In this document: piece by piece, positions 32,965 to 42,708 of the stretch | Position numbering within the stretch: position 1 is the first letter of the stretch | Layout: each line of letters opens with the position of its first letter | NCBI RefSeq assembly: GCF_022163125.1 | Contig: NZ_CP091881.1 | Coordinates: 2,356,001 to 2,420,000, forward strand | Source of the DNA: Paenibacillus sp. HWE-109 | GTDB lineage: Bacteria > Bacillota > Bacilli > Paenibacillales > NBRC-103111 | Length of the DNA: 64,000 bases | Reading direction: 5' to 3' | The notes under the pieces: model-generated | What the model saw: the letters and a program-made list of their open reading frames with translations, nothing else | Database searches by the model: none | What the model was told of the DNA's origin: nothing | Position numbers and translations under genes: made by a program

Positions 32965-34839
32965 ATGTTCGAACGAGTGGTACATACAAGTAAATCTTTG
33001 AAATTCAAGCTAACTTCTTTATTGCTAGCCGTTTCTTTAATCCCTTTAATAATTTCCATGTTCATTCTGACCACACAATCAACCAAATCCGTACAAACCA
33101 TAACAGATGATGGACAGCTGCAATTGGCTAGAGCGCATGGTGATGCCATTCAAGCCTTTGTTAATCAGAAGATACGACTTGTCGAGAACACAATTAAAGC
33201 ACATCCTGAATTTCAAAATAATGAAACTAGCAAAGTTATGCCTATCTTGATGCAGCTCAAAGAGAGCAACGAGGATGTCGCTTTTTTTGCCTATGCCGAT
33301 TCCAAAGGATTTATTACCCAAACGGATGGCTCCTCTTTTGATGGTGCGAGTTTCGCGAATATTATCCAACTGAAAACAACGAAGAACATGGCGGTTTCGG
33401 ATATTATTATGGATGCCAGAACCAATAAAATGATCATTATTATTGATATTCCGATTCTGAATGCGAAAGGCGATTACGATGGGGCGATTCAAACGATTCT
33501 TGACCCTTCAAGAGTCGTGGACATTATATCCAATGTGCACTTTGGGGCAAGTGGATATGGTTATTTGGTCGGTCAAGATGGAACCGTTCTCGTTCACCCA
33601 ATGAAAGAGCTTATTGGCAAAAAGCTCGATGACTTATTAGTTTCTAGTAAAGAAATCAAAGAAAGTATGGTGAGTCAAGTTGAGGGGAAAACAGCGTATA
33701 CGTTGAAATCAGGAGAAAAAATGCAAGCCACCTATGAGAAAATAGGCACTCTAGGCTGGAGACTTATCGTAACAGCACCAGAGACGGAAGTGTTCAAAGA
33801 CAGAAGCATCGCTATGCGAAATTCGATCATTATCGTTGTAATCTGTTGTTTGATTGTCAGTGTTCTTGCATATCTCATTGGTTCCGTAGCCGTAAGACCG
33901 ATACTTGCCATCTCGAACTTGATGCTCTTGGCAGCAAAAGGCGATTTCACTGTGAAACCGCTCGTGGTCACAAATAAAGATGAGATTAGCCAATTATCTA
34001 CAGCGGTCAATGAGATGATTGCCAATCTACGCACGCTGATTGGCGGAGTTATTCAAACTTCGGGCAGCGTTGCAGTGGCTGCCGATCAGATTTCGGCGAG
34101 CACGGAAGAGATCGCGCAAGGCAGCACGCATCAAGCTACAGCCTCGCAAACGATGGCTGAGTTGTTCAAAGAGTTGTCAGCTGCGATTAACACCGTGGCG
34201 ATCAGTGCAGAAGATGCGGCGGAACTGGCTGCACAAACGGTGCACATTGCCAAAAAAGGCAGCAGTACGATTCACAACTCGATTAACGGGATGGATCAAG
34301 TCAACCAGCAAATGAAGCTGTTGGAAACAGATTCTCAGCGAATTGGCGAGATTATCGAGGTCATTGATGATATTTCGGAGCAAACGAATCTGCTCGCGCT
34401 GAATGCTGCGATTGAAGCTGCGAGAGCAGGCGAACAAGGCCGAGGCTTCGCTGTCGTGGCCGAAGAAGTGCGCAAATTAGCTGAGCGCAGCAGTCTTGCA
34501 ACCAAACAAATCGCCCAGATCATCCGTGATATGCAGGTTAATACGAATAAGAGCGTGCGTGTTGTCGCTGATGGCGTAGCCCAATCGAAACTAACGTATG
34601 ATGCTTTCGAAAGCATTGTCAATAAGGTCAATGAAACGTCGAGCAAAGTGACTGAGATTGCAGCTGCCAGCGAAGAACAAGCTGCGCAGGCGTCGGAAGT
34701 TATGACAGCTATCGAGTCAGTCGCAGCAACAAGTGAAGAGTGCGCAGCAGGTGCACAAGAAACAGCAGCAACCTCTCAGGAATTAGCCAAGCTTGCTGAG
34801 AACTTGCATGATGCAGCTGCCGTTTTCAAAATTAAATGA
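32965..34839 (+). CDS. Methyl-accepting chemotaxis protein with dCache sensor
   Basis: A 624-aa membrane receptor. Transmembrane helix 1 is near residues 14-36, then comes an extracellular double-Cache sensor domain (AYADSKGFITQTDGSSF and SGYGYLVGQDGTVLVHP are typical). Helix 2 is near 290-312 (IIIVVICCLIVSVLAYLIG), followed by HAMP and the signalling domain. The hairpin tip EQTNLLALNAAIEAARAGEQ with GRGFAVVAEEVRKLAERS is highly conserved and contacts CheA/CheW. Glu/Gln-rich methylation stretches flank it. The ligand is unknown. It appears to be a single-gene transcript. Confidence 0.95.
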   Translation: MFERVVHTSKSLKFKLTSLLLAVSLIPLIISMFILTTQSTKSVQTITDDGQLQLARAHGDAIQAFVNQKIRLVENTIKAHPEFQNNETSKVMPILMQLKESNEDVAFFAYADSKGFITQTDGSSFDGASFANIIQLKTTKNMAVSDIIMDARTNKMIIIIDIPILNAKGDYDGAIQTILDPSRVVDIISNVHFGASGYGYLVGQDGTVLVHPMKELIGKKLDDLLVSSKEIKESMVSQVEGKTAYTLKSGEKMQATYEKIGTLGWRLIVTAPETEVFKDRSIAMRNSIIIVVICCLIVSVLAYLIGSVAVRPILAISNLMLLAAKGDFTVKPLVVTNKDEISQLSTAVNEMIANLRTLIGGVIQTSGSVAVAADQISASTEEIAQGSTHQATASQTMAELFKELSAAINTVAISAEDAAELAAQTVHIAKKGSSTIHNSINGMDQVNQQMKLLETDSQRIGEIIEVIDDISEQTNLLALNAAIEAARAGEQGRGFAVVAEEVRKLAERSSLATKQIAQIIRDMQVNTNKSVRVVADGVAQSKLTYDAFESIVNKVNETSSKVTEIAAASEEQAAQASEVMTAIESVAATSEECAAGAQETAATSQELAKLAENLHDAAAVFKIK

Positions 34840-34901
34840 GTTTTCTCTTAGGAAGGCATATGATAAGATAGCTAGATGAGTATGCAAAGAGTGGTGATTG
34901 T

Positions 34902-35432
34902 ATGGAAGAGCGGATCGTTGTCGCTAAAGGGTTGTTTACATTATATAGAGGGCACTTCATTCAGATGCATCGGGATGGTGTCCTCGAGGACTATAGAGAT
35001 TGCGGAATAGAGCGCCAAACAGAGATCGAGTGGTATCAAGAGCTGATTGCGAAGTTATCGCTTGATTTATCCATTCGTGATTGGGATGCTGTTAGTAGTT
35101 TGGAAGCACTTGCCAAATATTATCAAGATGAACGCATGCTGGAAAGTGTGATGAACTTCATAACTCGCCAAATTATGGGGGCTGACAGCATTGTGAAGCT
35201 TATGTATGCAGAGCGGCTAATCTCGTTGATTGTCTCGCTGAGGCCTGTCATCACCCAAGAGAATCGGTATTCAGCTTATCAGCAAGCTTTAAGAATCCTG
35301 GAAGATATCCTTGCCAAACCGCTCGTCATCGACCCTGGGCATGACTTACATCACTATCATTTGAAAGATAAGAAGTCGTTAAACCTCCGCGCTCAAAAAT
35401 CGATCGATGAGATTATGCTGCTGCGATTTTAG
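34902..35432 (+). CDS. Helical protein of unknown function
   Basis: A 176-aa soluble protein, mainly alpha-helical by appearance, not assigned to a family. It starts MEERIVVAKGLFTLYRGHFI and contains a GHDLHHYHLKDKKSL segment rich in His near the C-terminus. The gene follows the chemoreceptor by 62 bp and converges on the TerC-like gene, with an AT-rich hairpin between the stops. Confidence 0.5.
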   Translation: MEERIVVAKGLFTLYRGHFIQMHRDGVLEDYRDCGIERQTEIEWYQELIAKLSLDLSIRDWDAVSSLEALAKYYQDERMLESVMNFITRQIMGADSIVKLMYAERLISLIVSLRPVITQENRYSAYQQALRILEDILAKPLVIDPGHDLHHYHLKDKKSLNLRAQKSIDEIMLLRF

Positions 35433-35435
35433 GGG

Positions 35436-35465
35436 ATCGGTTTAAAAATTCTTTTTAAACTGATT
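35436..35465. terminator. AT-rich bidirectional hairpin between convergent genes
   Basis: GGTTTAAAAA and TTTTTAAACT pair around a 3-nt loop; the sequence overlaps the last codons of the TerC-like gene (FKKNF). It probably terminates both transcripts. Confidence 0.5.
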
Positions 35466-36062
35466 GTACCAACCCACAGAACATATGATGCACAAGGCAA
35501 TAATGCTCATTAAGTCGAACCCGTCATCTTGGAGCCACTGCAGGATGCCAGGTTCTTTTTTAATTTGGAGAACAGCTAATTGGGCAAGCAAACCAGCGAC
35601 AACAGCCTCGATCCACGGCATTTTAATAAGTAATAGCTCCATCTTGGAAAAGAAAAAGAACAGTAAACAGAGTGCGGGAACGACAGCTATCGCAACAAAG
35701 CCGACGTTATCAGACAGTTTGGCGGTCAGGAGTATACTGTCCACACTCATAATTAAATCCAGAAAAGCGACACTACTGAAGATCCACAGTAAGGAAAAAT
35801 GCCTGCGCATTGATTTCTTAGGCAAGACCATTTGGATGGAAAAGATCAACATGATGAGCCCAGTCATCATATTGATGTAAGGTAGTCTGGAGAAAGACTG
35901 GATCGAGATGATATAGAGAACACGGAGTAGGCAGAGAAGCCCAATGAGATAAAGTTTGTAATTACTTCGCACACTGTATTTCATTAAAGATCCTTGAACC
36001 ATGATCGCATTGTCGATATTGGTAAATATATTATAGAGGAATATAATGATCCAATCTTGCAT
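35442..36062 (-). CDS. TerC/YjbE-like integral membrane protein
   Basis: A 206-aa membrane protein with about six helices. IFTNIDNAIMVQGSLM near the N-terminus and VAFLDLIMSVDSILLTAKLS after the midpoint are the two internally repeated D-x-DN/S motifs of the TerC family (YjbE, YkoY), linked to manganese export and metal loading of secreted enzymes. The ATG at 36062 follows AAAGGATCA; an ATG at 36080 overlaps that site. The short leader leaves no room for a yybP-ykoY riboswitch. Confidence 0.75.
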   Translation of the reverse strand: MQDWIIIFLYNIFTNIDNAIMVQGSLMKYSVRSNYKLYLIGLLCLLRVLYIISIQSFSRLPYINMMTGLIMLIFSIQMVLPKKSMRRHFSLLWIFSSVAFLDLIMSVDSILLTAKLSDNVGFVAIAVVPALCLLFFFFSKMELLLIKMPWIEAVVAGLLAQLAVLQIKKEPGILQWLQDDGFDLMSIIALCIICSVGWYNQFKKNF

Positions 36063-36153
36063 CGAAAGTGATCCTTTCATCGCTATTCATGCATGTCCAA
36101 GGAGTTAACATCAGTATATGAAGTAAATTCCAATATTATCTAACTATTTATAT

Positions 36154-36181
36154 AAAAAATCCTCCTTCAAAGTGAAGGAGG
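36154..36181 (-). terminator. Terminator of the NlpC/P60 gene
   Basis: A 9-bp stem CCTCCTTCA/TGAAGGAGG; on the minus strand it is followed by a T-run. Confidence 0.8.
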
Positions 36182-36196
36182 GCTTATGTAAATGGA

Positions 36197-36895
36197 CTAC
36201 ATCCTGCGGCCGGTAATATAATGGCTTGTCCAATATGCGTTCGTAAAGTTGGAAACGACAACGCCTTCATTAGGCAGATTATTAATGAACTGTCCGTTCC
36301 CCATATAGATTCCTACGTGGTTTACAACGCCAGGTGTGCCAACACTGAAGAAAACTAGATCGCCTGGTTGCAGTTGACTCTTAGGAACAAAGGAGCCAGC
36401 TTGAGATTGGGCTTTAGAAGAACGAGGAATCGCTTTTCCTTGTAATTGAAAGACATATTGAGTGAAAGAGGAGCAGTCCAGACGTAATCGCTGAATGTCT
36501 TCGGAACCAAACACATAAGTCACTCTGCCTTTGAACGAAGAAGCAGTATTGAGGATTCTGCTGGCAAAGCTGGAACCAGTCGATGGTTTTGAAGGTGTTG
36601 TTCCTTTCTCGTGTACGGTTACATAAGAACGTGAAACATAGCCTTTTTTACCATTATAATTAACTAAAACCCAGTAGTCGTTCGCCGCTTCAACAGAAAG
36701 CGTTGTACCTGCGTTAATAAAGCCCCAGACGGGAGCATTCACATTCTGATCAGCACGGAAATTTACACCTTTATTCACGGTAGCAGTTGCAACAGGAGCA
36801 GCAAGTGCTGTCGCTGAAAAGCCACCCAACATCGAAATCGCTAGACCTACGGACAGCATTGCTTTTTTCCCAAAGTAGTGTTTCCTTTTTGGCAT
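36197..36895 (-). CDS. Secreted NlpC/P60 peptidoglycan hydrolase with SH3 domain
   Basis: A 232-aa exported protein. The signal peptide ends near ATALAAP (residue ~33). One bacterial SH3 domain follows (about 38-95, GVNFRADQNVNAPVWG), a short Ser/Thr/Pro linker, then the NlpC/P60 domain. Its catalytic residues are C141 (LDCSSFTQYVF) and H193 (VNHVGIYMG). The third polar position appears to be Asn at about 205 (FINNLPN) instead of the usual His. The enzyme should cleave D-Glu to diamino acid bonds in wall peptides. AAGGAGGAAG precedes the ATG. Confidence 0.9.
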   Translation of the reverse strand: MPKRKHYFGKKAMLSVGLAISMLGGFSATALAAPVATATVNKGVNFRADQNVNAPVWGFINAGTTLSVEAANDYWVLVNYNGKKGYVSRSYVTVHEKGTTPSKPSTGSSFASRILNTASSFKGRVTYVFGSEDIQRLRLDCSSFTQYVFQLQGKAIPRSSKAQSQAGSFVPKSQLQPGDLVFFSVGTPGVVNHVGIYMGNGQFINNLPNEGVVVSNFTNAYWTSHYITGRRM

Positions 36896-37155
36896 GAAAG
36901 ACTTCCTCCTTGTGGAATCAATGATAAGATGATTGCTTCATCTAAACTCACTGTATCACACTTCGAAGTCCCTAAAATTTACCTCGGAAGTCTGAAAGTC
37001 TTAACAGTACTAGTATTTATAGCCATTATTAAAATTCCGTTAGAAGTTGATGAGTATTTCTTCCTTGACAGGTAAATCTAACGTTTATTAACATTGTAAG
37101 CATTTTCGCGTGAAATTCAGGGTCTGGAACAATAGTGGAAGAAAGGGGATAAGGG

Positions 37156-37686
37156 ATGAACATCAAGGAACTGCAAGGTGTCGCAGGTTTGCTTGTACAG
37201 AATCAAATACCCTATACACTAGGAGGCAGTGGACTCCTGGCTAGTTTGGGACTCATCGATCAAGTGAATGACTGGGATTTGTTAGTGGATTGTTCCCTAG
37301 AGAAATTAAAAGCAGTTCTAGAACCTTATCCGTACTCCGAGCAAAAGAGTGGGGATTATCCATTCGCCAGTCAATTTCGCCTGCAACTCATCGAGCAGAA
37401 CATAGATATCATAGGCAAGTTTGCTCTTCATAGCAGCTCAGGCACCGTAACTTTTCCGCTAGCGGCTAGTTCTATCTGGCATGGCATTCACGTAGGCGCT
37501 CCTGAAATTTGGTTTGTGGCTTATATGATGATGGGCAGGGATGCGAAAGCGGAGTTACTATTCAACTTCCTCTTGCGCAGCGAGGTAAACGAGTCTGCAG
37601 TCAAGAGATTTATTGAAGATGAACCGATTGATGATGCTATTAAATCTAAATTATTTCAGCTTTTGAATGCTTATGGAAAAAAATAA
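37156..37686 (+). CDS. Nucleotidyltransferase-fold protein
   Basis: A 176-aa soluble protein. TLGGSGLLASLGLIDQVNDW followed by DLLVD resembles the core of the minimal nucleotidyltransferase superfamily: a GG(S) turn, then a D-x-D-like pair (DWDLLVD) for metal binding. The rest is not assignable. It may be an active or an inactive member; no partner such as a HEPN toxin gene is adjacent. The SLH/PrcB gene follows on the same strand. Confidence 0.55.
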   Translation: MNIKELQGVAGLLVQNQIPYTLGGSGLLASLGLIDQVNDWDLLVDCSLEKLKAVLEPYPYSEQKSGDYPFASQFRLQLIEQNIDIIGKFALHSSSGTVTFPLAASSIWHGIHVGAPEIWFVAYMMMGRDAKAELLFNFLLRSEVNESAVKRFIEDEPIDDAIKSKLFQLLNAYGKK

Positions 37687-37780
37687 AAAGTGGTTGTGCA
37701 ACATTCTATGTACAGGTCACGTTTAGAAGATAACTCGGAAGCGAGGAAGTAAATATATACAATAAGAGGAGAGATTACGA

Positions 37781-38686
37781 ATGAAAAAGATAGCAGCTTT
37801 AACGTTAACGACCCTGTTGGTGAGCAGTTTAACATTTAGTACAGCATTTGCCTTTTCAGATGTGGAAGAAGGACAAGCAGAGGCTGTTAAAGGTTTGCAG
37901 GATCGTGGTGTCGTGAGCGGTATTGATCAAGATCATTACGTACCAAAAGGTAAAATCAGCTATGCTCAGACTGTGCAAATGATTGTAAAAGGTTTGGATT
38001 TGAACATGGATACGCTTCGTTTCATTAAGCAGCCTGTTGCATCTGACACTTACACGAACATTCCTAATGATGCTTGGTTTGCAGAGGCTTTCATCATAGC
38101 TCACTATAATGGCCTTGAGATTCCTAAGGATGTTAATCCGAACGCAACGATTACTCGTGAGCAATTCGGTGATTTGTTAGTGCGTGCACTTGAGAAAAAA
38201 GGCAATTTCCCATTGGTCAAAATGTTTATCAACATTCAGGATGCAGATCAAGTTAACATCGATTATCAAGGTACATTACAAAGATTGCTGCTGTACAAAA
38301 TCACTAAACTGGATCAAGATGGCAAGTTTAGCCCGAAAGCTGAATTAACGCGCGGAGAAGCAGCGAGTTGGATCTACCAAGCGATTAAATTCAAAGACGC
38401 GCACGCACAAGCACCTGCGCCAATAGAAGATGTTACGGTTAAAGTGGATAAAGTGAACGATGATGTCAATAAAATCACGCTATCCCGTGGTGACAAACCG
38501 AACCCAGGCTACAGCATTGAAATCAACAGTATTCAATTCAATGCGGATGGTCAAGCGGTAATTACGTATACCTTGCACGATCCCAAGCCAGATATGATGT
38601 ATCCAGCTGTTATTACGGAAGCAAAAGCAGAAACCTATGTTTCTTCCAAATATAAAGCGACTGCTGAGCCAGCAACTGTTAAATAA
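37781..38686 (+). CDS. Secreted SLH-domain protein with PrcB-like C-terminus
   Basis: A 301-aa exported protein. The signal peptide ends at AFAFSD. Three SLH-type segments follow (about 25-75, 85-135 and 145-200), suited to binding wall-linked pyruvylated polymers. The C-terminal ~60 residues (GYSIEINSIQFNADGQAVIT, then YTLHDPKPDMM) match the PrcB C-terminal protease-inhibitor-like domain. AGAGGAGA precedes the ATG, and a strong terminator follows, so it is probably monocistronic and well expressed. Confidence 0.85.
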   Translation: MKKIAALTLTTLLVSSLTFSTAFAFSDVEEGQAEAVKGLQDRGVVSGIDQDHYVPKGKISYAQTVQMIVKGLDLNMDTLRFIKQPVASDTYTNIPNDAWFAEAFIIAHYNGLEIPKDVNPNATITREQFGDLLVRALEKKGNFPLVKMFINIQDADQVNIDYQGTLQRLLLYKITKLDQDGKFSPKAELTRGEAASWIYQAIKFKDAHAQAPAPIEDVTVKVDKVNDDVNKITLSRGDKPNPGYSIEINSIQFNADGQAVITYTLHDPKPDMMYPAVITEAKAETYVSSKYKATAEPATVK

Positions 38687-38690
38687 TAAG

Positions 38691-38733
38691 AAAAGTGCTG
38701 TTACCTTGCATGCAAGGTGCAGCACTTTTTTTG
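38691..38733 (+). terminator. Terminator of the SLH/PrcB gene
   Basis: Stem AAAAGTGCTG/CAGCACTTTT with inner CCTTGCATGCAAGG, then a T-run. Confidence 0.9.
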
Positions 38734-38819
38734 TATGATGAACCCCTGCTATTGGTCCTGTCCAATGACTACTCTCTCACATAAAATATAGCATCCTATT
38801 CACATAGGAGGTGAGAGAG

Positions 38820-38993
38820 ATGAAAGTAAATTATTACACATTAAGTCTGGGCTTGTTGGGCGCCGCGAAATTGATTTTGAATGCTTTTGGTCTTGAACTT
38901 ATCCATGACGAGGATATGAACGCGATTGCTAACGGTGTAGCAGCGGTGATTTCCATTATTGGCGTTTATGCAAACCATCAGAAATTAGAATAA
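38820..38993 (+). CDS. Small holin-like membrane protein
   Basis: A 57-aa protein with two short hydrophobic stretches (TLSLGLLGAAKLILNAFG and IANGVAAVISIIGVYAN) separated by an acidic turn (HDEDM). It resembles small phage-type holins by layout, but no lysin or phage gene is adjacent, so a lytic role is uncertain. AGGAGGTGA stands directly before the ATG at 38820. Confidence 0.6.
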   Translation: MKVNYYTLSLGLLGAAKLILNAFGLELIHDEDMNAIANGVAAVISIIGVYANHQKLE

Positions 38994-39343
38994 TGATAGT
39001 GACAAGAGTGACCTGAGTGAGAATTCGGGTCTTTTTTTGTTGCAGCGAATGAGTAAAACAGGGGGATTGCTAAAAGGGAATTACAGTGAGCTGTTTCAGC
39101 AAAAAGTGGAGAAACCTGTTTTCTCATGCTATGTCGGCGGATTTTGGTCTCAAAGGGTATTGAGTTCGTTAGGTCATTAAAGAAAGTTCATGATCTTGAA
39201 TCTCGATCATTTATTTTCCCGTAAACGGATGCAATAATGAAAGAGCCCTCTCAACCGCAATTGCCTTATAACCTTCCGACATGCTACTGTGGAATGCAAG
39301 AAATTGGTATAATAGAACTATTGGAAGAGGAGGAGGAGCAGCT
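38994..39343. other. Intergenic region with a terminator and a decayed repeat arm
   Basis: After the holin-like gene comes a hairpin GACCTGA/TTCGGGTC with a T-run (39010-39038). At 39075-39100 the sequence AGGGAATTACAGTGAGCTG resembles a mutated arm of the GGGAACTACAGTCCGCT repeats. An extended -10 box TGGTATAAT (39305-39313) probably drives the histidine kinase gene. No reading frame is supported. Confidence 0.55.
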
Positions 39344-41071
39344 ATGAATTTAATTAAGAGAGTTATCCTTCTTATTGTGATGAGCTTAATCGTCATTCTT
39401 GCCCTATACGCCTATTCGTACCGACAAAGTGTTAAGGTTATTGAAAATCAAATCAACATAAGAAATGAAGAGAAATTATCGTATTTCCTCAACCGGATTG
39501 AAAGTTTGCTGGATCAGAATATGATGTACGCTACGCTTGTTACCAAAGATCCTGAAATTAAAAATGTCGCCTATGGCAGTTTACCTCCATCTGGTTATGA
39601 TCGCGTAAGTGTGGTTCAGTCCATTGAAGGGAAGCTCAACCTGTTCAGTATTACGAATCAAATCATGAATATCATCTCAATCTATTTTCCGAAAAGTGAG
39701 CTTGCATTGTCTACGGTTCCTGCAACCGTTTTTAATAAACAAGATATCTACAAGGATTACACGTCCAATTGGAAATTAACGAAAGTTGATGTAAGCGGAG
39801 TGAAAATGGAAGCGTTCTCGCGATTCTTTGTTTCCCCGTATCATGCCGAGCCCTCTGACATTATGAATTCTGATTTTATTATCAGGGTCGACTTTTTCAC
39901 AAAAAATATAACAAATGTGCTGGATGAGTTTAAATTGGCTGGTTATAGTGACGCCTTTTTTTACAATAGCGCCGATCAAATTGTCTACAACAGTACAGCA
40001 AATATGAATCTCATCAAGCAGTTGATGGAGGAATACCCCTTCGATTTATCTAAGAAGATACAAAACAAGCATAATATTGTAGAACTAAATGGAAAGAAAT
40101 ACATCCTATATGTGCTTCCTTCGGATAAGATCAACTGGAGCTTGGTGGATATCGAGCCCTTGGATGAAATTCTGAAACCAGTGAATCACAGTCGGAATTT
40201 ATTCTACATTATTCTGTTTCTGCTGCTGCTTCTAGGCATTGTTGCGGCGTATTTGCTGTACTTTTACATTCAGGTTCCCATCCGTATTCTGATACGCAGC
40301 TCAGAGCATATCAAGAACAAAAATTTTGCCTATCGGATTCATAGTTTGCGCAATAATGAGTTTCGACAGTTGTTTGATTCCTTCAATGACATGGCCAAAG
40401 AAATCGATGATTTGATTAAAAGAGTCTATGCGGAAGAAATTCGCTCCAGAGAGGCAGTTATGAAGCAGCTGCAGTCCCAAATTAATCCGCACTTTCTCTA
40501 TAATTGTCTGGCTTACATCGTAAATATGGCCAAAATGAACAAAAATCAATCCGTTATCGCCATGGCGCACAATCTGGGAGATTATTATAAATACACGACC
40601 CGGAATGAAACCTTGGAGACGACGCTGTCAACGGAACTTGAATTGGCTGTGAACTACATGAATATTATGAATCATCAATTGGATAAATTTCGTTATATTG
40701 TCTCGGTCCCTGATTCGATGAAAATGAAGAAAATTCCCAAATTGATGATTCAACCGATTATTGAAAATGCGATTGTGCATGGTCTGGAAGAGATTTCTAA
40801 TGAGGGGCTGATCACCATTGTTGGCTTGGATGACGGTCCATTGTTCCGGCTTATCATCGAAGATAATGGTCCGGGTTTGAGTGCTGAGGATCTGGTGAAT
40901 CTTCGCAGGAAAAATGAACTTGAGGAAAATGAGACAGCGCAAAAAGGGATTTGGAATGTGAATCATCGCTTCAAGTATTATTTCGGGAAGCATTCCGGCA
41001 TGCGGTTGGATAATTCTGCTCTGGGTGGATTGCGAATCGAGTTGTTCTGGGAGAAAGCAGCAGGGGAGTGA
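39344..41071 (+). CDS. YesM-type sensor histidine kinase
   Basis: A 575-aa membrane kinase. A transmembrane helix (about 5-25), an extracellular sensing region of ~255 residues and a second helix (about 286-308) are followed by HAMP and a His_kinase domain of the YesM class: QLQSQINPHFLYNCLAYI (phospho-acceptor His about 383) and a C-terminal ATPase part (QPIIENAIVHGLEE, EDNGPGLS). GGAGGAGGAG precedes the ATG at 39344. It signals to the AraC-type regulator whose gene starts at its stop codon. Such pairs usually control a nearby sugar ABC transporter, but none is present. Confidence 0.92.
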   Translation: MNLIKRVILLIVMSLIVILALYAYSYRQSVKVIENQINIRNEEKLSYFLNRIESLLDQNMMYATLVTKDPEIKNVAYGSLPPSGYDRVSVVQSIEGKLNLFSITNQIMNIISIYFPKSELALSTVPATVFNKQDIYKDYTSNWKLTKVDVSGVKMEAFSRFFVSPYHAEPSDIMNSDFIIRVDFFTKNITNVLDEFKLAGYSDAFFYNSADQIVYNSTANMNLIKQLMEEYPFDLSKKIQNKHNIVELNGKKYILYVLPSDKINWSLVDIEPLDEILKPVNHSRNLFYIILFLLLLLGIVAAYLLYFYIQVPIRILIRSSEHIKNKNFAYRIHSLRNNEFRQLFDSFNDMAKEIDDLIKRVYAEEIRSREAVMKQLQSQINPHFLYNCLAYIVNMAKMNKNQSVIAMAHNLGDYYKYTTRNETLETTLSTELELAVNYMNIMNHQLDKFRYIVSVPDSMKMKKIPKLMIQPIIENAIVHGLEEISNEGLITIVGLDDGPLFRLIIEDNGPGLSAEDLVNLRRKNELEENETAQKGIWNVNHRFKYYFGKHSGMRLDNSALGGLRIELFWEKAAGE

Positions 41072-41079
41072 AATCAAAG

Positions 41080-42708
41080 ATGTTCTCTTTATTAATTGTG
41101 GATGATCATAAGCATCAAGTCGATACATTAGCCATTACATTGCCCTGGGATGAGCTGGGGATAACTACCATTCATAGAGCATATGAAGGCCAAGGCGCGC
41201 TTGCGATCATCGAGACGCATCCCATCGATATTCTGATCACAGATATTCGCATGCCTGGTATGAATGGTCTTGAATTAATAGAGCATATCAACACGTCTAA
41301 ACGGAAGGTCCAATGCATTCTGCTGACCGGGTATGCGGAGTTCGAATATGCCAAGAAGGCGATCGAGCTGCATGCTATTGACTATTTCATCAAACCGGTG
41401 CGAGATCAATTGCTTTTGGATGCCGTAAGCCGAATCATCAGCAAGATACAGAATGATTTGCAGCATTCTCAAGCGTTTGAACAGGCCAATGCGATACTTC
41501 ATCAGAATTTACCACTGTTAAAAGAGAGCTTGCTCAATGACCTTTTGCAAGGATCAAAGTTTTCGTCCACGCAATTGCAAGAGAAGCTGCAGATGTACCA
41601 AATCCCATTTGCAACCGGGGACACCGTTAAATTGATGGTTATTAAATTTGATTCTAATTTCTATGAATCTTACACGGCCTCGGACATGAAACTCTTTGAT
41701 TATGCCGTTATGAATATGGCGGAGGAACTGCTCCAAGGCTATTATCAAATATGGACAAGAATAGCGGCGCAAGACAACTTAACACTTCTACTAAAACCCA
41801 TTGCGACTCTAGGCCGGACGGTCGCCATGGAAGGTGAACAACGTGAAGGAATAGACTTGTTTTCGTTAGCGAACCGATTGATCGAACAAGTGAGACGTTA
41901 TCTAAAAGGGAGCGTTTGCATCTATCTGTCGCAATCGGCGATATTCCCTGAAGAAGTTCATTCTGCTTACGCTTCCGTTGCCTCCAAGGTAATTCGATCG
42001 GCAGAACGACAAGGGGTATTCATGATGGATACCGATGAAGTGTCAAGCCGCGCACTGGAACCGCTGCGTACGTTGTATCAAGCACCCATGCTGATACAAC
42101 TTATGGATAACGGCACTGTCGATAAAATAAACGCTAAATTTACATCCATCTTCGAAGAACTGGAACAAACTCACGCTGATTCACGAGCGCATATCCGCGA
42201 AGCGTATTTGCATGTATTGAGTTGTTTCACATTCCTGGCGCACAAGAAGGGCAAAGTGCTGGAAGATATTATCGGTATAGCTTCCGTTTATAAGGAACAC
42301 AGTGTAATCCATTCCGCAAAGCAGTTACGAACATGGAGTACCATCATCATGAATGTGTTGATTGAGGAAATCCCAGCGGCGGATGATGAGAATCACCAGC
42401 AACTGGTCAATAAAATACATGCTTATATCCATCAAAACTTGTCGAAAGATGTGACGCTGCAATCGATAAGTGAATATGTTTATTTGCATTCGGTCTATTT
42501 ATCCAAATTGTACAAAGAGATTACAGGACTTAATTTAAGTGAATATATTTTACATGCTCGTATGGAAGAGGCCAAAAATTTATTGGAGAAATCCACGTAT
42601 AAGATTTATGAAATTACTGAAAAGGTAGGATACCAAAGCCCTCAACATTTTATTCGGAGATTCAAAAAATATTATGGTGTAACGCCGGACATTTTCCGGA
42701 AGCAGTGA
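41080..42708 (+). CDS. YesN-type response regulator with AraC DNA-binding domain
   Basis: A 542-aa regulator. The N-terminal receiver domain (LLIVDDHKHQVDTLAI; phospho-acceptor Asp about 55 in LITDIRMPGMNG; KP in DYFIKPV) is followed by a long middle region and a C-terminal AraC-type double helix-turn-helix (about 440-540; EYVYLHSVYLSKLYKEITG, YEITEKVGYQSPQHFIRRF). ATG 41080 follows AGGGGAGTGA; a GTG at 41068 overlaps that site. It is encoded directly after its cognate kinase. Confidence 0.92.
   Translation: MFSLLIVDDHKHQVDTLAITLPWDELGITTIHRAYEGQGALAIIETHPIDILITDIRMPGMNGLELIEHINTSKRKVQCILLTGYAEFEYAKKAIELHAIDYFIKPVRDQLLLDAVSRIISKIQNDLQHSQAFEQANAILHQNLPLLKESLLNDLLQGSKFSSTQLQEKLQMYQIPFATGDTVKLMVIKFDSNFYESYTASDMKLFDYAVMNMAEELLQGYYQIWTRIAAQDNLTLLLKPIATLGRTVAMEGEQREGIDLFSLANRLIEQVRRYLKGSVCIYLSQSAIFPEEVHSAYASVASKVIRSAERQGVFMMDTDEVSSRALEPLRTLYQAPMLIQLMDNGTVDKINAKFTSIFEELEQTHADSRAHIREAYLHVLSCFTFLAHKKGKVLEDIIGIASVYKEHSVIHSAKQLRTWSTIIMNVLIEEIPAADDENHQQLVNKIHAYIHQNLSKDVTLQSISEYVYLHSVYLSKLYKEITGLNLSEYILHARMEEAKNLLEKSTYKIYEITEKVGYQSPQHFIRRFKKYYGVTPDIFRKQ

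Noticed and set aside
38820..38993. Prophage or lysis cassette
   Set aside because: A holin-like peptide alone, with no endolysin, phage structural gene or integrase nearby.
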